Below, piece after piece: positions 1-7,709 of a DNA stretch of 23,309 bases (position 1 is the stretch's first letter; each line of letters opens with the position of its first letter). The notes below the pieces were generated by a model, which saw nothing but the letters and a program-made list of their open reading frames with translations, did not search any database and was not told the DNA's origin. Position numbers and translations under genes: made by a program. The DNA lies in contig DAUW01000097.1 of assembly GCA_002505355.1 (NCBI GenBank), positions 25,618 through 48,926 on the forward strand, in the 5' to 3' direction. Source of the DNA: Euryarchaeota archaeon UBA229. Lineage in GTDB: Archaea; Thermoplasmatota; Poseidoniia; Poseidoniales; Poseidoniaceae.

Positions 1-403
1 AACTGTTCACGTGAGTTTTTTTGCGCTCTATATTCCATAAATAGCCGATAATTGGGAATAATAGTATCTCTGCAGGTAGAGCCAAAAGCGTGTAATTAGA
101 AGCCTCAATACCGGTAATAAGTATTGAAAAAATTCGCACCGCAACAAGTGCTAAACACATGCATAGTATAGCCTCGATATACTTCAATTGTTCAGTCTTG
201 AAGTACATTGCACCGCAACCGATTAGGAAAGAATATATCGTCAAGGGATAGAAAACGAAATTCGCGTCACCGGTTAAGGAAGTTGACGAGAGGCCAAAAA
301 ATCCTTGCGCATCCTCACGGGCAAAGATAATGAATACTGATAGTCCAGTGAGGAATATTATCCCTGGTGCGAGGACTAACTTGAGTTTGGTTTTATTTTC
401 CAT
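1..403 (-). CDS. Partial polytopic membrane protein, function unknown
   Basis: The reading frame starts at an ATG (401-403, minus strand) and stays open to the window edge, so only the first 134 codons are visible. The translation begins MENKTKLKLVLAPGIIFLTG and has about four hydrophobic segments, near residues 8-28, 49-69, 74-98 and 101-120, joined by short loops. No catalytic motif is visible. A TATA-like element about 25 nt upstream of the ATG supports this start and suggests a leaderless transcript of its own. I do not recognise the family. It could be a small integral membrane protein or the N-terminal part of a larger one. Confidence 0.7.
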   Translation of the reverse strand, partial: MENKTKLKLVLAPGIIFLTGLSVFIIFAREDAQGFFGLSSTSLTGDANFVFYPLTIYSFLIGCGAMYFKTEQLKYIEAILCMCLALVAVRIFSILITGIEASNYTLLALPAEILLFPIIGYLWNIERKKTHVNS

Positions 404-424
404 ATCTTTTGGTAACAAATTAAT

Positions 425-431
425 CATATAA
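425..431 (-). promoter_or_regulatory. Archaeal TATA box (box A) for the partial membrane protein
   Basis: On the minus strand the sequence reads TTATATG, 22-28 nt upstream of the ATG at 403. This is the spacing expected between box A and a transcription start lying on or next to the start codon. The geometry implies leaderless transcription. The call rests on position and AT-rich sequence only. Confidence 0.5.
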
Positions 432-481
432 GTTTGAGCCAATTCGGCACCGCTTGATGAGTATTGGAAACGTTTTATTCG

Positions 482-2491
482 TTACTCATTTTCGACATTT
501 GTGTAAAGTGATGGATACATGAAACTGGGGTTTATGTCTTCGTCCATCTGTACTACATAGACGCCTGAAACCATCTCTGAAATGAATAGGAACCCACGAG
601 GGTCATATTGTAGTCCCCAATCAAATGGTATCATACACGAAGCCCAACAGTCAGCCATATCATAACCTAGATCTTCCTTCGGATTCTCCATCCATGTTGG
701 TCCAGCAGGTAGATAGTACCCCATCGTGATGGTCTCTGATAATTGTTCAATAGCAGGGAAGCCAATTTCTGGTGCTGGGACTCCGTCAACCCATTGGAGG
801 TCACTCCAGATTTGACTGTGGTCGGTAACCCAGTTACCAGCATGATAGTGAGTCCAATAAACGTGTCCATGTGTTCCGGTATCACCATTGTGCGGGCTGT
901 AGATGTACCCCCCTGGAATGTAGTGATGTTCGTGCTCACTACCGTCAGGCAAAATACTGGTGCCGGGCAATTTCCACTTGCTAACCAAGAATGGCTTAGC
1001 TGGGTCAGTAGTATCGATAGTCCAGATGTATCCAGTATGGTTAGTGTTAGAACCATATTCAGGGGCGATCATAGTTAGATGTCGCCAGTTAATACCGTAA
1101 ACAGGATCTTCTGGGCCAGTCCCACATTCTGCCGGCCAGGTTTCAACAGGGTCGGTTTCAGCCGCGCCATTACACAAAAGATGGTCATATGGTACTGCAT
1201 AGTGAATCCAACCATTGCCATTGAGCGCTCCGCTACTGCCGCCCCATTCTTCTGGAGTCATGTTAGCGTGACCGCCGCCGTTTGGTCCATACCATCCGTC
1301 ATCAGCACTCGGACACCCTAACCATCGCCCGACTTCGTAATCCTGTGGCCAAGATACTCCCTCAGGATCAGGGATTGGAGGAGGATTCGAAACATCGACA
1401 ATACGGAGACCAGCATCCCAGTACGAGATGTATAGCAGTGCTTGGCCGGTTATTGGATGAATGTGAAACACATTGTCATGGTTGAACAAGGAGCCACCAC
1501 AGGTAGTTTCTGGCTCTGGAGAATAACCACCCCAGCGAATAATCTCTCGGCTGACGTTTTGATCTTCATCATTGATGTCAGGTCGCCATGATTCAAAGCC
1601 AAGTGGAACATAGAAGATTTGCGTTCCTTTGTAGAATACCCCGGAGTCACCTTCTACCATTTCCGGGTAGGGGTCTGCACCATACAGGAACAAGTGACAC
1701 TCTTCTTGCGCATATATTACTGGTGCATTTTCCCAATCGCAGTCTACGTGCAAGTCTTGATTGTGGAAACCAGCAGGCGGATTATTCCATTCTGCAACCT
1801 TAATTGGTTGATTTTTATTTGATACATCAATAACATCTAATCTATTGGCACCACTGTTAGCATCATCATCTTGCGGAATCGGGTCTAGGTCACTATTTGT
1901 CAATTCGTGATTAACTAATACCCAGTTGTTATCAGGAGTCACCTTGATGTCAATCATTCGTCCTACTTCGGCATAATAGGTTGACAATAGAACGATGTTA
2001 TTTGGTTCAGAAATATCCAGTATCTCGAACTGGTTGTACGATGAGACATACGCATAACATCCACCAGTACCGTCTGGGTGTTTAACACAGTCTTCCATGA
2101 AGTTACCTTCAATTGAGATTTCTGAGGAGTCCCCAGGGGTTGGCCCTACATTCTTGAATTCAGGGAAGCAGGGCCTACCTGCAACATTGTCTAGCTCGGC
2201 TGGAGGTGCTACGTTCCCGTCACAGTTCAAATTGTGATAATCGATTAACTGCATGTTACTAGTTGCTAGTCTGTGGGCCATTAGGTCAGTATGGCTGTGG
2301 TTTTCATCCTCTATCTCGACAACTGGATCAATCCATTCCATTGTGCTGGCCGGCCCACTTTCCGTGTCTTCTGAATCGAGGTTCATGTATGCAATTGCTG
2401 AGATGACGCTTACGGTGAGTAAACTAACTAGAGCAATGACAATTATCTTGTCTGCAGCGCCGTCATCATCTTGTAGTTGCCTTCTTAGCAT
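482..2491 (-). CDS. Secreted/membrane-anchored LVIVD-repeat beta-propeller protein
   Basis: This is a 669-residue extracytoplasmic protein. One N-terminal hydrophobic helix (about residues 16-36) follows a short cytosolic stretch (MLRRQLQDDDGAADK), so it is probably anchored by an uncleaved signal. LVIVD-like propeller blades are recognisable at about 153-173 (FEILDISEPNNIVLLS), 217-235 (RLDVIDVSNKNQPIKVAEW), 351-370 (AGLRIVDVSNPP) and 487-507 (YIWTIDTTDPAKPFLVSKW), with a last one near 632-650 (GFLFISEMVSGVYVVQMD). Twelve cysteines in the exported part suit disulfides. Histidines are concentrated in FNHDNVFHIHP (336-346), EHEHHY (519-524) and PHNGDTGTHGHVYWTHYHAG (533-552). LVIVD propellers are often extracellular binding or scaffold proteins. 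The histidines raise the possibility of a metal site like that of the selenium-binding protein/methanethiol oxidase propellers, which is my inference. The substrate is unknown. Confidence 0.75.
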   Translation of the reverse strand: MLRRQLQDDDGAADKIIVIALVSLLTVSVISAIAYMNLDSEDTESGPASTMEWIDPVVEIEDENHSHTDLMAHRLATSNMQLIDYHNLNCDGNVAPPAELDNVAGRPCFPEFKNVGPTPGDSSEISIEGNFMEDCVKHPDGTGGCYAYVSSYNQFEILDISEPNNIVLLSTYYAEVGRMIDIKVTPDNNWVLVNHELTNSDLDPIPQDDDANSGANRLDVIDVSNKNQPIKVAEWNNPPAGFHNQDLHVDCDWENAPVIYAQEECHLFLYGADPYPEMVEGDSGVFYKGTQIFYVPLGFESWRPDINDEDQNVSREIIRWGGYSPEPETTCGGSLFNHDNVFHIHPITGQALLYISYWDAGLRIVDVSNPPPIPDPEGVSWPQDYEVGRWLGCPSADDGWYGPNGGGHANMTPEEWGGSSGALNGNGWIHYAVPYDHLLCNGAAETDPVETWPAECGTGPEDPVYGINWRHLTMIAPEYGSNTNHTGYIWTIDTTDPAKPFLVSKWKLPGTSILPDGSEHEHHYIPGGYIYSPHNGDTGTHGHVYWTHYHAGNWVTDHSQIWSDLQWVDGVPAPEIGFPAIEQLSETITMGYYLPAGPTWMENPKEDLGYDMADCWASCMIPFDWGLQYDPRGFLFISEMVSGVYVVQMDEDINPSFMYPSLYTNVENE

Positions 2492-2555
2492 GTCGGTCGC
2501 TAATATCTGTTCTATTTCAATTAACGGGTAAAAAATTCATATAACATTAATTTGT

Positions 2556-2564
2556 TTTATTTAG
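2556..2564 (+). promoter_or_regulatory. TATA box for the cupredoxin-like gene
   Basis: The AT-rich element TTTATTTAG is centred about 26 nt before the ATG at 2586. This archaeal leaderless-promoter geometry favours the ATG at 2586 over an in-frame TTG at 2574. The 94-base divergent gap (2492-2585) also carries the promoter of the LVIVD gene on the other strand and shows nothing else. Confidence 0.45.
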
Positions 2565-2585
2565 GGATATAGTTTGGCTGAGTTC

Positions 2586-3182
2586 ATGAGGAGATTGCAG
2601 TTAGTCATCGCTTTGCTCATCGTGTCCATGGCTCTAGTTCCCGGAACTGTTCAAGCCCATTCGGCCAGCACGTTCAATGTGATAATCAAACAAAACGACC
2701 TTCAACCAGGGTCTACTCAAATTGAATATAATGATTCAATTATGTGGTACAATGCAGATTCTCGGGAAAATATTACCCACAGAATTGTCTTTGACTCTGA
2801 TGGCGACGGCCTGTACAATGGTTCTGCAGATTGGGATTCTGGAGAAATTAGCCGTGAATGCCCTCCTTCGGCAAACAATACTACCTCAAGTTGTCAGGAA
2901 TCATTTCTCGTATGGTTCAATGGCACTTGGGGAGTTGGTGAGTATAATTATCAATCAATCGCCTCAAACGGAGAGGTGCTAAATGGTTCGATTGTAGTAA
3001 TAGAGCATGTTGAGGAATCAACCGGCCCTTCAATAGGAGCAACGTTTGGCTCATTTGATGATACAGAATCTAATGACGAACCGGCTTCAAACGATAATAC
3101 AAAGCAACTATTGTTGTTGATTGCCGGTTCTTCAGCCATCGGCTCTTTACTGCTGATTGTGCTGTTGCTTAGACGCCAGTAA
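2586..3182 (+). CDS. Membrane-anchored cupredoxin-like surface protein lacking obvious copper ligands
   Basis: This 198-residue protein has a signal peptide (MRRLQLVIALLIVSMALVPG, cleavage near AQA/HS), an extracellular beta domain (about 27-142), a Ser/Asp/Asn-rich stalk and a C-terminal helix (about 174-194, QLLLLIAGSSAIGSLLLIVL) ending in RRQ. The domain resembles small blue-copper/plastocyanin folds: a dibasic-like start (FNVIIKQNDLQPGSTQIEYNDSIMW), the THRIVFD strand with a possible first His ligand (H65), and GEYNYQSIASNGEVLNGSIVV where a cupredoxin would carry Cys, His and Met. Those last ligands are missing (Gln/Ser/Ala instead), so a blue-copper centre is unlikely. C92 and C103 may form a disulfide. 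An in-frame TTG at 2574 would add four residues. The ATG is preferred because of the TATA spacing. It could simply be a beta-sandwich surface protein. Confidence 0.65.
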   Translation: MRRLQLVIALLIVSMALVPGTVQAHSASTFNVIIKQNDLQPGSTQIEYNDSIMWYNADSRENITHRIVFDSDGDGLYNGSADWDSGEISRECPPSANNTTSSCQESFLVWFNGTWGVGEYNYQSIASNGEVLNGSIVVIEHVEESTGPSIGATFGSFDDTESNDEPASNDNTKQLLLLIAGSSAIGSLLLIVLLLRRQ

Positions 3183-4688
3183 TCAGCCTTGAGTAATTAG
3201 GTGATGAATAGTCCTGACGTGAATCCCGGTAGCACCATCCTTGACCATAGTATTGCTTTTTGCACCCCAATACGTTCCAGCTATGTCCATGTGAGCCCAT
3301 GTGATCTGTTCGCCATCTTTGTCGTAGTCTACATTGGGGACAAATTGCTTGAGGAATGCTGCTGCTGTGTTGGCTCCGCCCCAACGGCCAGCGCCCAGAT
3401 TTCTCGTATCGGCAATAATAGAATCAGTCATCTCCTTTTCGAAGGCTGGCAATAGAGGCATAGGCCACGCCAACTCATCTACGGCGTTACCCGCCTCATG
3501 AATACGAGTTCTGAACTCATCGTTGTTTGACCATAAACCAGTAGCTTCGTGCCCCAGTGCAACAACGCAAGCACCGGTAAGAGTAGCGAAGTCAATGATG
3601 TACTCAGGGTCGTATTCCCCAGCCTTCCACAAGCCATCAGAAAGCACTAGTCGGCCTTCTGCGTCAGTATTTAGAACTTCAATAGTTTTACCAGATAGTC
3701 CCTTAATTACATCTCCTGGCCTAGTTGCGTTGGCTGCTGGCATATTTTCTGCCATGCAGGTAATTCCAACGACCTTACCTTCATGGCCAGTTTGTGCTAG
3801 AGCCTCCATAGTGCCAAATACTGTAGCCGATCCACCCATATCATACTTCATCTGATCCATGTTTGCTCCGGGTTTAAGTGAAATACCTCCGGTATCAAAA
3901 GTGATACCCTTTCCAACAAGTACCGGGCACTTACCTTTAATTTCCTTATTCATCTCAAATATTACCATGCATGGTTTGCGGGACGATCCTTTTCCTACCG
4001 CAACCAATCCGCCCATTCCGTCTTTCAATGCTTGATCGTAGTTGATTATTGTAACATCAACGTTGTCATACTGTTTGGCCCACTCATACGCGCGGTCAGC
4101 GAATTCTTCTGGGTACATGTCATTTGGTGGACAGTTGCCCAAGTCTCTTGACAGGTGAACACCTTTTGCGATACCGCGGTAATTTTCAACCATGGCAGTC
4201 AACTCACTTGCTTCTTTTTCTCCACAAGCAAGACGAATTTGCTTCACTGCATCGTCATCGTCATCACCAGCGTCATCATCCTTCATTTTGTAATGATTAT
4301 ATGAGTAGTCTCGAAGCATCATTCCCTCGGCAAATGCCGCCATGTGCGCTACTCCTGCATCAGAGAACCGCACAGTGAAATCATTACCGTGAATTTTCTT
4401 AATGCTTGAAAAAACCGCTGCGCCTGCTTTTCGATAATCGTGAACTGAAACACTGTCCGTTTTTCCTAATCCGGCTAGTATGACCTTGCCGTCTTCTCCG
4501 CCAACAAGGGAGATTGTTGATTTTGCTTTTCCTTTGAAATCGCCATCACTAAGGACACGATTTATTTGTGCTTTCATAGACTGCGGTAATCCTCTTTCGC
4601 AATCCTCAGGTATAGATTCGGTACCTTCAACCAGTGGTAGAATTAAAGTTCCATTGATGTTATCATTCACGCTTACAGTCATTTCCAT
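3183..4688 (-). CDS. pepA: Leucyl (cytosol) aminopeptidase, peptidase family M17
   Basis: This is a cytosolic dinuclear-metal aminopeptidase that removes N-terminal residues from peptides. In the 501-residue form starting at ATG 4686-4688, the M17 catalytic set is intact: VGKGITFDTGG (K260, D265), MKYDMGG (D283) and NTDAEGRL (D342, E344, R346), followed by the conserved GGANTAAAFL segment. Its length matches the family (about 480-510). The frame is open to a TTG at 4725-4727, which overlaps the stop of the upstream M14 carboxypeptidase. Homology begins only around the ATG, so I chose the ATG. An unusual acidic run (DDDAGDDDDD, about residues 137-146) lies between the N-terminal and catalytic domains. 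It probably shares a transcript with the carboxypeptidase and works downstream of secreted proteolysis. Its stop directly abuts the stop of the convergent cupredoxin-like gene with no spacer. Confidence 0.95.
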   Translation of the reverse strand: MEMTVSVNDNINGTLILPLVEGTESIPEDCERGLPQSMKAQINRVLSDGDFKGKAKSTISLVGGEDGKVILAGLGKTDSVSVHDYRKAGAAVFSSIKKIHGNDFTVRFSDAGVAHMAAFAEGMMLRDYSYNHYKMKDDDAGDDDDDAVKQIRLACGEKEASELTAMVENYRGIAKGVHLSRDLGNCPPNDMYPEEFADRAYEWAKQYDNVDVTIINYDQALKDGMGGLVAVGKGSSRKPCMVIFEMNKEIKGKCPVLVGKGITFDTGGISLKPGANMDQMKYDMGGSATVFGTMEALAQTGHEGKVVGITCMAENMPAANATRPGDVIKGLSGKTIEVLNTDAEGRLVLSDGLWKAGEYDPEYIIDFATLTGACVVALGHEATGLWSNNDEFRTRIHEAGNAVDELAWPMPLLPAFEKEMTDSIIADTRNLGAGRWGGANTAAAFLKQFVPNVDYDKDGEQITWAHMDIAGTYWGAKSNTMVKDGATGIHVRTIHHLITQG

Positions 4689-4723
4689 GTTATCGCCGGT
4701 ATGGGCGTATGACCGGTAGCATT

Positions 4724-6124
4724 TCAATTATCGTGTGCATCCTGCCGGGTAATATGTTCTACTTCCTCATCCTCTGGCCTAAGAATAGTAGCCAAACCGA
4801 TTACTGAGATTATGACGGTCAGAGGATTGAAGATACCGTAACCAAACAAACCTTCAGCATTATCGTTTAGTTTGGTTTTGATTACCGAGGAATTAATCGC
4901 CTCGGTAACCCAAGTTGACGCATTAATTACCCGCTTCTGATAATATAACTGCCATTTACCACTGCTGCTGACGGGAACATCTGAGGTATCCATAGTGACT
5001 GTGGTACCATTACTTGCATTCACTGTGAAAGCCTCAGAAGTCCATAGTACCTCCCCGGTTGAATCAAGGTATTGTAGCGTAGCATTTGCTGTTGATGCTT
5101 GACCATCGTTGACGACTTCAAGAGTTGCAGTATCCGAGGATATCTCCAATGAACGAACATCTAACCTTGCCCTCCAGTACCACACGTTGTTAATCAGATA
5201 CCTCATGACATCCATCTCCTCTTCTAAGCGGTCATTGAGGTTCTCGAATGATCCCGGAATAAATTGTTCATCATCGGTCTCAAAAGTAAAGGTTGGAAGA
5301 CCCATAACGCCGTAGCCATAATCTCTACTAGTGCCGCAGTTAGGGTATAGTCCCTGGTTGGCATTTTGGATTGGTATACTCGAGATGTTAGCGTTCACAT
5401 CATCTCTAATTTGCCAATATAGTTCCCAATCTGCTGGCTGGTGAGCCCACTTGCCCCATGGGTATAGCATGATCCAAACACCTGTATGCATCGTGACGTA
5501 GAGGTCTGCTTCTGTGACGTATTCATTCATGTAAATTGAGTTATACATTGTTTCTGCTTCACTGAATGCACTTGATCCTGGTTGGGTAGTAGGACAAGTG
5601 TTCCAATAATGGTCATAATTTCTATTCAAGTCGACCTGATTAATATTCCACCTAGTGTCAAAGTCGTTACCATCCGGATTGAGCATGATTAGCACGTGAA
5701 CTTCAGTGGTTTTTAGCACCTCAATGGCTTCTTCATTTCCTTCTGCCCAGCCGTTGATATACCATTTTGCTGAGAGCCAAGCTAGCGCAGTGCCGAGATA
5801 TTCGTTGCCATGATGCCCACCATCGATGTAAACGATTTCTTTTGGACTACCATCCTCTTTGGTATCCATCGACCAGTCAGACAGTCTTACTACCCACAGT
5901 GCTCTGCCGAGTTCTGACTCGCCAGCACTCATTAAATCCACAATCTCCGGGTAATCATCAGCCCACTCATTAACTTCTATGGTCATAGCAGCCCAGGTCA
6001 TGTGAACATGGCTGTCTATGGGCTCTCCCGGCCAAGTTTGCTCATTGTCCGAGTCAGATTGCGCTATAGCGGTTGGAATCGATGCAAGCAACATGCACAA
6101 GACAAGGCTAACCGCTACTCGCAT
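4724..6124 (-). CDS. Secreted, membrane-anchored zinc carboxypeptidase, peptidase family M14
   Basis: This is a 466-residue extracellular metallocarboxypeptidase that trims C-terminal residues from peptides. The signal peptide MRVAVSLVLCMLLASIPTAI ends near AQS. The M14 catalytic domain spans about 35-315: zinc ligands H105 and E108 (GGHHGNE) and H213 (TMHTG), the substrate-carboxylate site DLNRNYD (N167, R168), and the general base E282 in FTFETDDEQF. All key residues are present. A beta-rich domain of about 100 residues (320-417) follows, then a C-terminal hydrophobic segment (about 431-447, IFNPLTVIISVIGLATI) and an acidic tail, giving attachment to the membrane with the enzyme outside. 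Such proteins fit degradation of dissolved protein by marine group II archaea. It probably heads a two-gene unit with the M17 aminopeptidase. P1 preference cannot be read with confidence. Confidence 0.92.
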   Translation of the reverse strand: MRVAVSLVLCMLLASIPTAIAQSDSDNEQTWPGEPIDSHVHMTWAAMTIEVNEWADDYPEIVDLMSAGESELGRALWVVRLSDWSMDTKEDGSPKEIVYIDGGHHGNEYLGTALAWLSAKWYINGWAEGNEEAIEVLKTTEVHVLIMLNPDGNDFDTRWNINQVDLNRNYDHYWNTCPTTQPGSSAFSEAETMYNSIYMNEYVTEADLYVTMHTGVWIMLYPWGKWAHQPADWELYWQIRDDVNANISSIPIQNANQGLYPNCGTSRDYGYGVMGLPTFTFETDDEQFIPGSFENLNDRLEEEMDVMRYLINNVWYWRARLDVRSLEISSDTATLEVVNDGQASTANATLQYLDSTGEVLWTSEAFTVNASNGTTVTMDTSDVPVSSSGKWQLYYQKRVINASTWVTEAINSSVIKTKLNDNAEGLFGYGIFNPLTVIISVIGLATILRPEDEEVEHITRQDAHDN

Positions 6125-6172
6125 GAAAGTTCCTATCTATTCTACAACAAAAATCCTTTGATGTAGTTCGGT

Positions 6173-6595
6173 TTACCAATCGCTCGTAAACGCATTGGGA
6201 TTGACGACTTTTTCCGATTCTCTTGTCCAAATCTGCCCTGCATCACCGCTGGAATAAACATCGGCAAATGGATCGATATCCTCAGCTTTCTTGCTACGCT
6301 GCATGTAAGCTTCGACGCTCTCACGCAGATCGGGCTTGAACTTCCAGTAATGGATTCGCCATTCTCGACCGTCCCACAAAGTGGTTTCCTCACTCTCAGT
6401 TGTAAGTAAATTATAATCTTGAAACATGTAGAAAAGGTTTCGATCTGTTGGTTCAAGGGCATTGTCAATGATTCTATTGTAAAACCCGAAGAACCCAAGC
6501 GCATGCTCTGCCATTCCTTGAGCGACCTCACTATCCATTTCTAAGTCGATATGTTGTTGTATGGCTTTGGTCAATTCCCCTAGTGTCATTCCCAA
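6173..6595 (-). CDS. Small conserved archaeal protein (possibly DUF6015)
   Basis: This is a 140-residue soluble protein with no signal peptide or membrane segment. The first half is helical (MGMTLGELTKAIQQHIDLEM then AEHALGFFGFYNRIIDNALE). The second carries a distinctive block, LLTTESEETTLWDGREWRIHYW at about 63-85 (the segment LWDGREWRIHYW is the most recognisable), and the C-terminus is charged. The pattern matches what I recall as the archaeal DUF6015 family, whose function is unknown. I could not check this. The helical start followed by a short beta/wing-like part could suit a small regulatory or winged-helix protein, but this is speculation. A G-rich stretch (GGGGGT on the minus strand, about 8 nt upstream of the ATG) can act as ribosome binding site. 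It is divergent from the polyamine cassette and may share its control region. Confidence 0.75.
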   Translation of the reverse strand: MGMTLGELTKAIQQHIDLEMDSEVAQGMAEHALGFFGFYNRIIDNALEPTDRNLFYMFQDYNLLTTESEETTLWDGREWRIHYWKFKPDLRESVEAYMQRSKKAEDIDPFADVYSSGDAGQIWTRESEKVVNPNAFTSDW

Positions 6596-6671
6596 TTCAA
6601 CTACCCCCGGCGCAGGACTTTAGTCCCAGAACAGTATTAACTATTGTATACCGACCCATATTAAATCATCG

Positions 6672-6691
6672 GTAAAAATTGCAATTTTTAC
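6672..6691. promoter_or_regulatory. Perfect 20-bp palindrome, candidate operator of the polyamine cassette
   Basis: GTAAAAATTG is followed directly by its exact inverse complement CAATTTTTAC, centred on TTGCAA. It lies in the 124-base divergent gap (6596-6719), with its end 28 bases before the agmatinase ATG. The T-rich right half overlaps the place where box A of the plus-strand promoter would lie. A dimeric repressor bound here would block TBP/TFB access. By chance a perfect 20-bp palindrome is expected about 0.02 times in a window of this size. It is not followed by a T-tract terminator context, and both flanking genes point away from it, so a terminator is unlikely. Confidence 0.5.
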
Positions 6692-6719
6692 TGGAATCCG
6701 GGGAAACTCACCAATAATA

Positions 6720-7688
6720 ATGACACCAAACCCTCAATACCATTACAACCTACCAAGGTGCGTGGCAGACGAATTTGTGGAGGGTAATTTCCTTGGTCTA
6801 CCAGGTAAATCAGATAACCCAGATGTGGTAGTGCTTCAGGTGCCATATGAACTCACCACATCTTACGGCCAGGGCACCGCAAACGGACCAGCATCATGTG
6901 TTGAGGCGAGCGGCCAGGTAGAGTTGTTCGATCCAGTTCTAGGCCAAGACTTACCAGCCGGCTACAATATCTACACCGCACCAGCATGGGATGGCGAGGG
7001 CGCAACGCTCAGAGAACAGTTGGCGGGAATCACAAATTATCTCAACAAATGGCAGAATGGTAGCACGTTTCCAGTAACACTTGGTGGCGAACACGGCATA
7101 TTGCCAGCAATAATCGAATCATTGACCACTCACCCTGCAATAGGAGGGGATTATTCAAAACTAAACCTAGTTCAAATTGATGCGCATGCCGATTTGCGCC
7201 AGCAGCTAGCCGGGGAGAAATATTCTCATGCCTGTGCGGCTGCGCGGGCGATGGATTTCGGGCTAAAACATCTCTACCAAGTAGGGGTTAGAGCCTTTTC
7301 AGAGGAGGAATACCGTCGTATTCAGCATGACGATAGTATTACTACCTTTTTTGCTGCAGACACGCTTCGTAGTGATGCTCAGTGGCAAAATTGGTTAGAC
7401 ACGCTCCAAGCAATAGATGGGCCTGTATACTTGACTATCGATATTGATGGACTAGATGGTACAATAGTACCCGCAACCGGCACGCCAGTTCCGGGCGGAC
7501 TGAGTTTTTGGCAGGCTGTTGAAACAATTGAGGCGTTATTCTCTGCACCAAACGCGCAGGTAATTGGTATGGATGTCAATGAAATAGTGCCGCAACAGGG
7601 CAGCCCTCTTACACAATTCACTGCCGCTATGTTAGCTACTAAGGGCATAGTAAACCATATCAATAATAGGAATCAAGGCCGCTGGTAA
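6720..7688 (+). CDS. speB: Agmatinase-family ureohydrolase (polyamine biosynthesis)
   Basis: This is a 322-residue binuclear manganese ureohydrolase that hydrolyses a guanidino group to an amine plus urea. Likely substrates are agmatine (giving putrescine) or N1-aminopropylagmatine (giving spermidine), as known in some archaea. All expected metal ligands are present: H125 in LGGEHG, D154, H156 and D158 in QIDAHADLR, and D241 and D243 in TIDIDGLDG. The GTPVPGGLSFW loop and E288 (GMDVNEIVP) complete the active site. The usual GGDHS reads GGEHG, and DIDxxDP has Gly for Pro, so the enzyme is somewhat divergent. The ATG at 6720 is the only plausible start next to the promoter region. It is the first gene of a cassette with SAM decarboxylase and a DHS-family enzyme, which argues for polyamine rather than arginine or formiminoglutamate catabolism. 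Confidence 0.9.
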   Translation: MTPNPQYHYNLPRCVADEFVEGNFLGLPGKSDNPDVVVLQVPYELTTSYGQGTANGPASCVEASGQVELFDPVLGQDLPAGYNIYTAPAWDGEGATLREQLAGITNYLNKWQNGSTFPVTLGGEHGILPAIIESLTTHPAIGGDYSKLNLVQIDAHADLRQQLAGEKYSHACAAARAMDFGLKHLYQVGVRAFSEEEYRRIQHDDSITTFFAADTLRSDAQWQNWLDTLQAIDGPVYLTIDIDGLDGTIVPATGTPVPGGLSFWQAVETIEALFSAPNAQVIGMDVNEIVPQQGSPLTQFTAAMLATKGIVNHINNRNQGRW

Positions 7689-7709
7689 TATTGTTGGGTG
7701 TGATAAACA

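Noticed and set aside
4689..4727. TTG start of the aminopeptidase overlapping the carboxypeptidase stop (4-base-type overlap)
   Set aside because: The 13 extra residues are unlike M17 N-termini. The ATG at 4688 begins the homologous region. The overlap remains possible but is less likely.
6142..6531. Alternative minus-strand frame of 129 codons overlapping the 140-residue conserved protein
   Set aside because: Only the 6173-6595 frame shows a conserved-looking protein (LWDGREWRIHYW block) and a G-rich ribosome binding site. The other frame is compositionally odd.
6615..6626. Short dyad GGACT-TT-AGTCC in the divergent gap before the polyamine cassette
   Set aside because: A five-base-pair stem with a two-base centre is common by chance. 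It is noted only because it shares the gap with the 20-bp palindrome.
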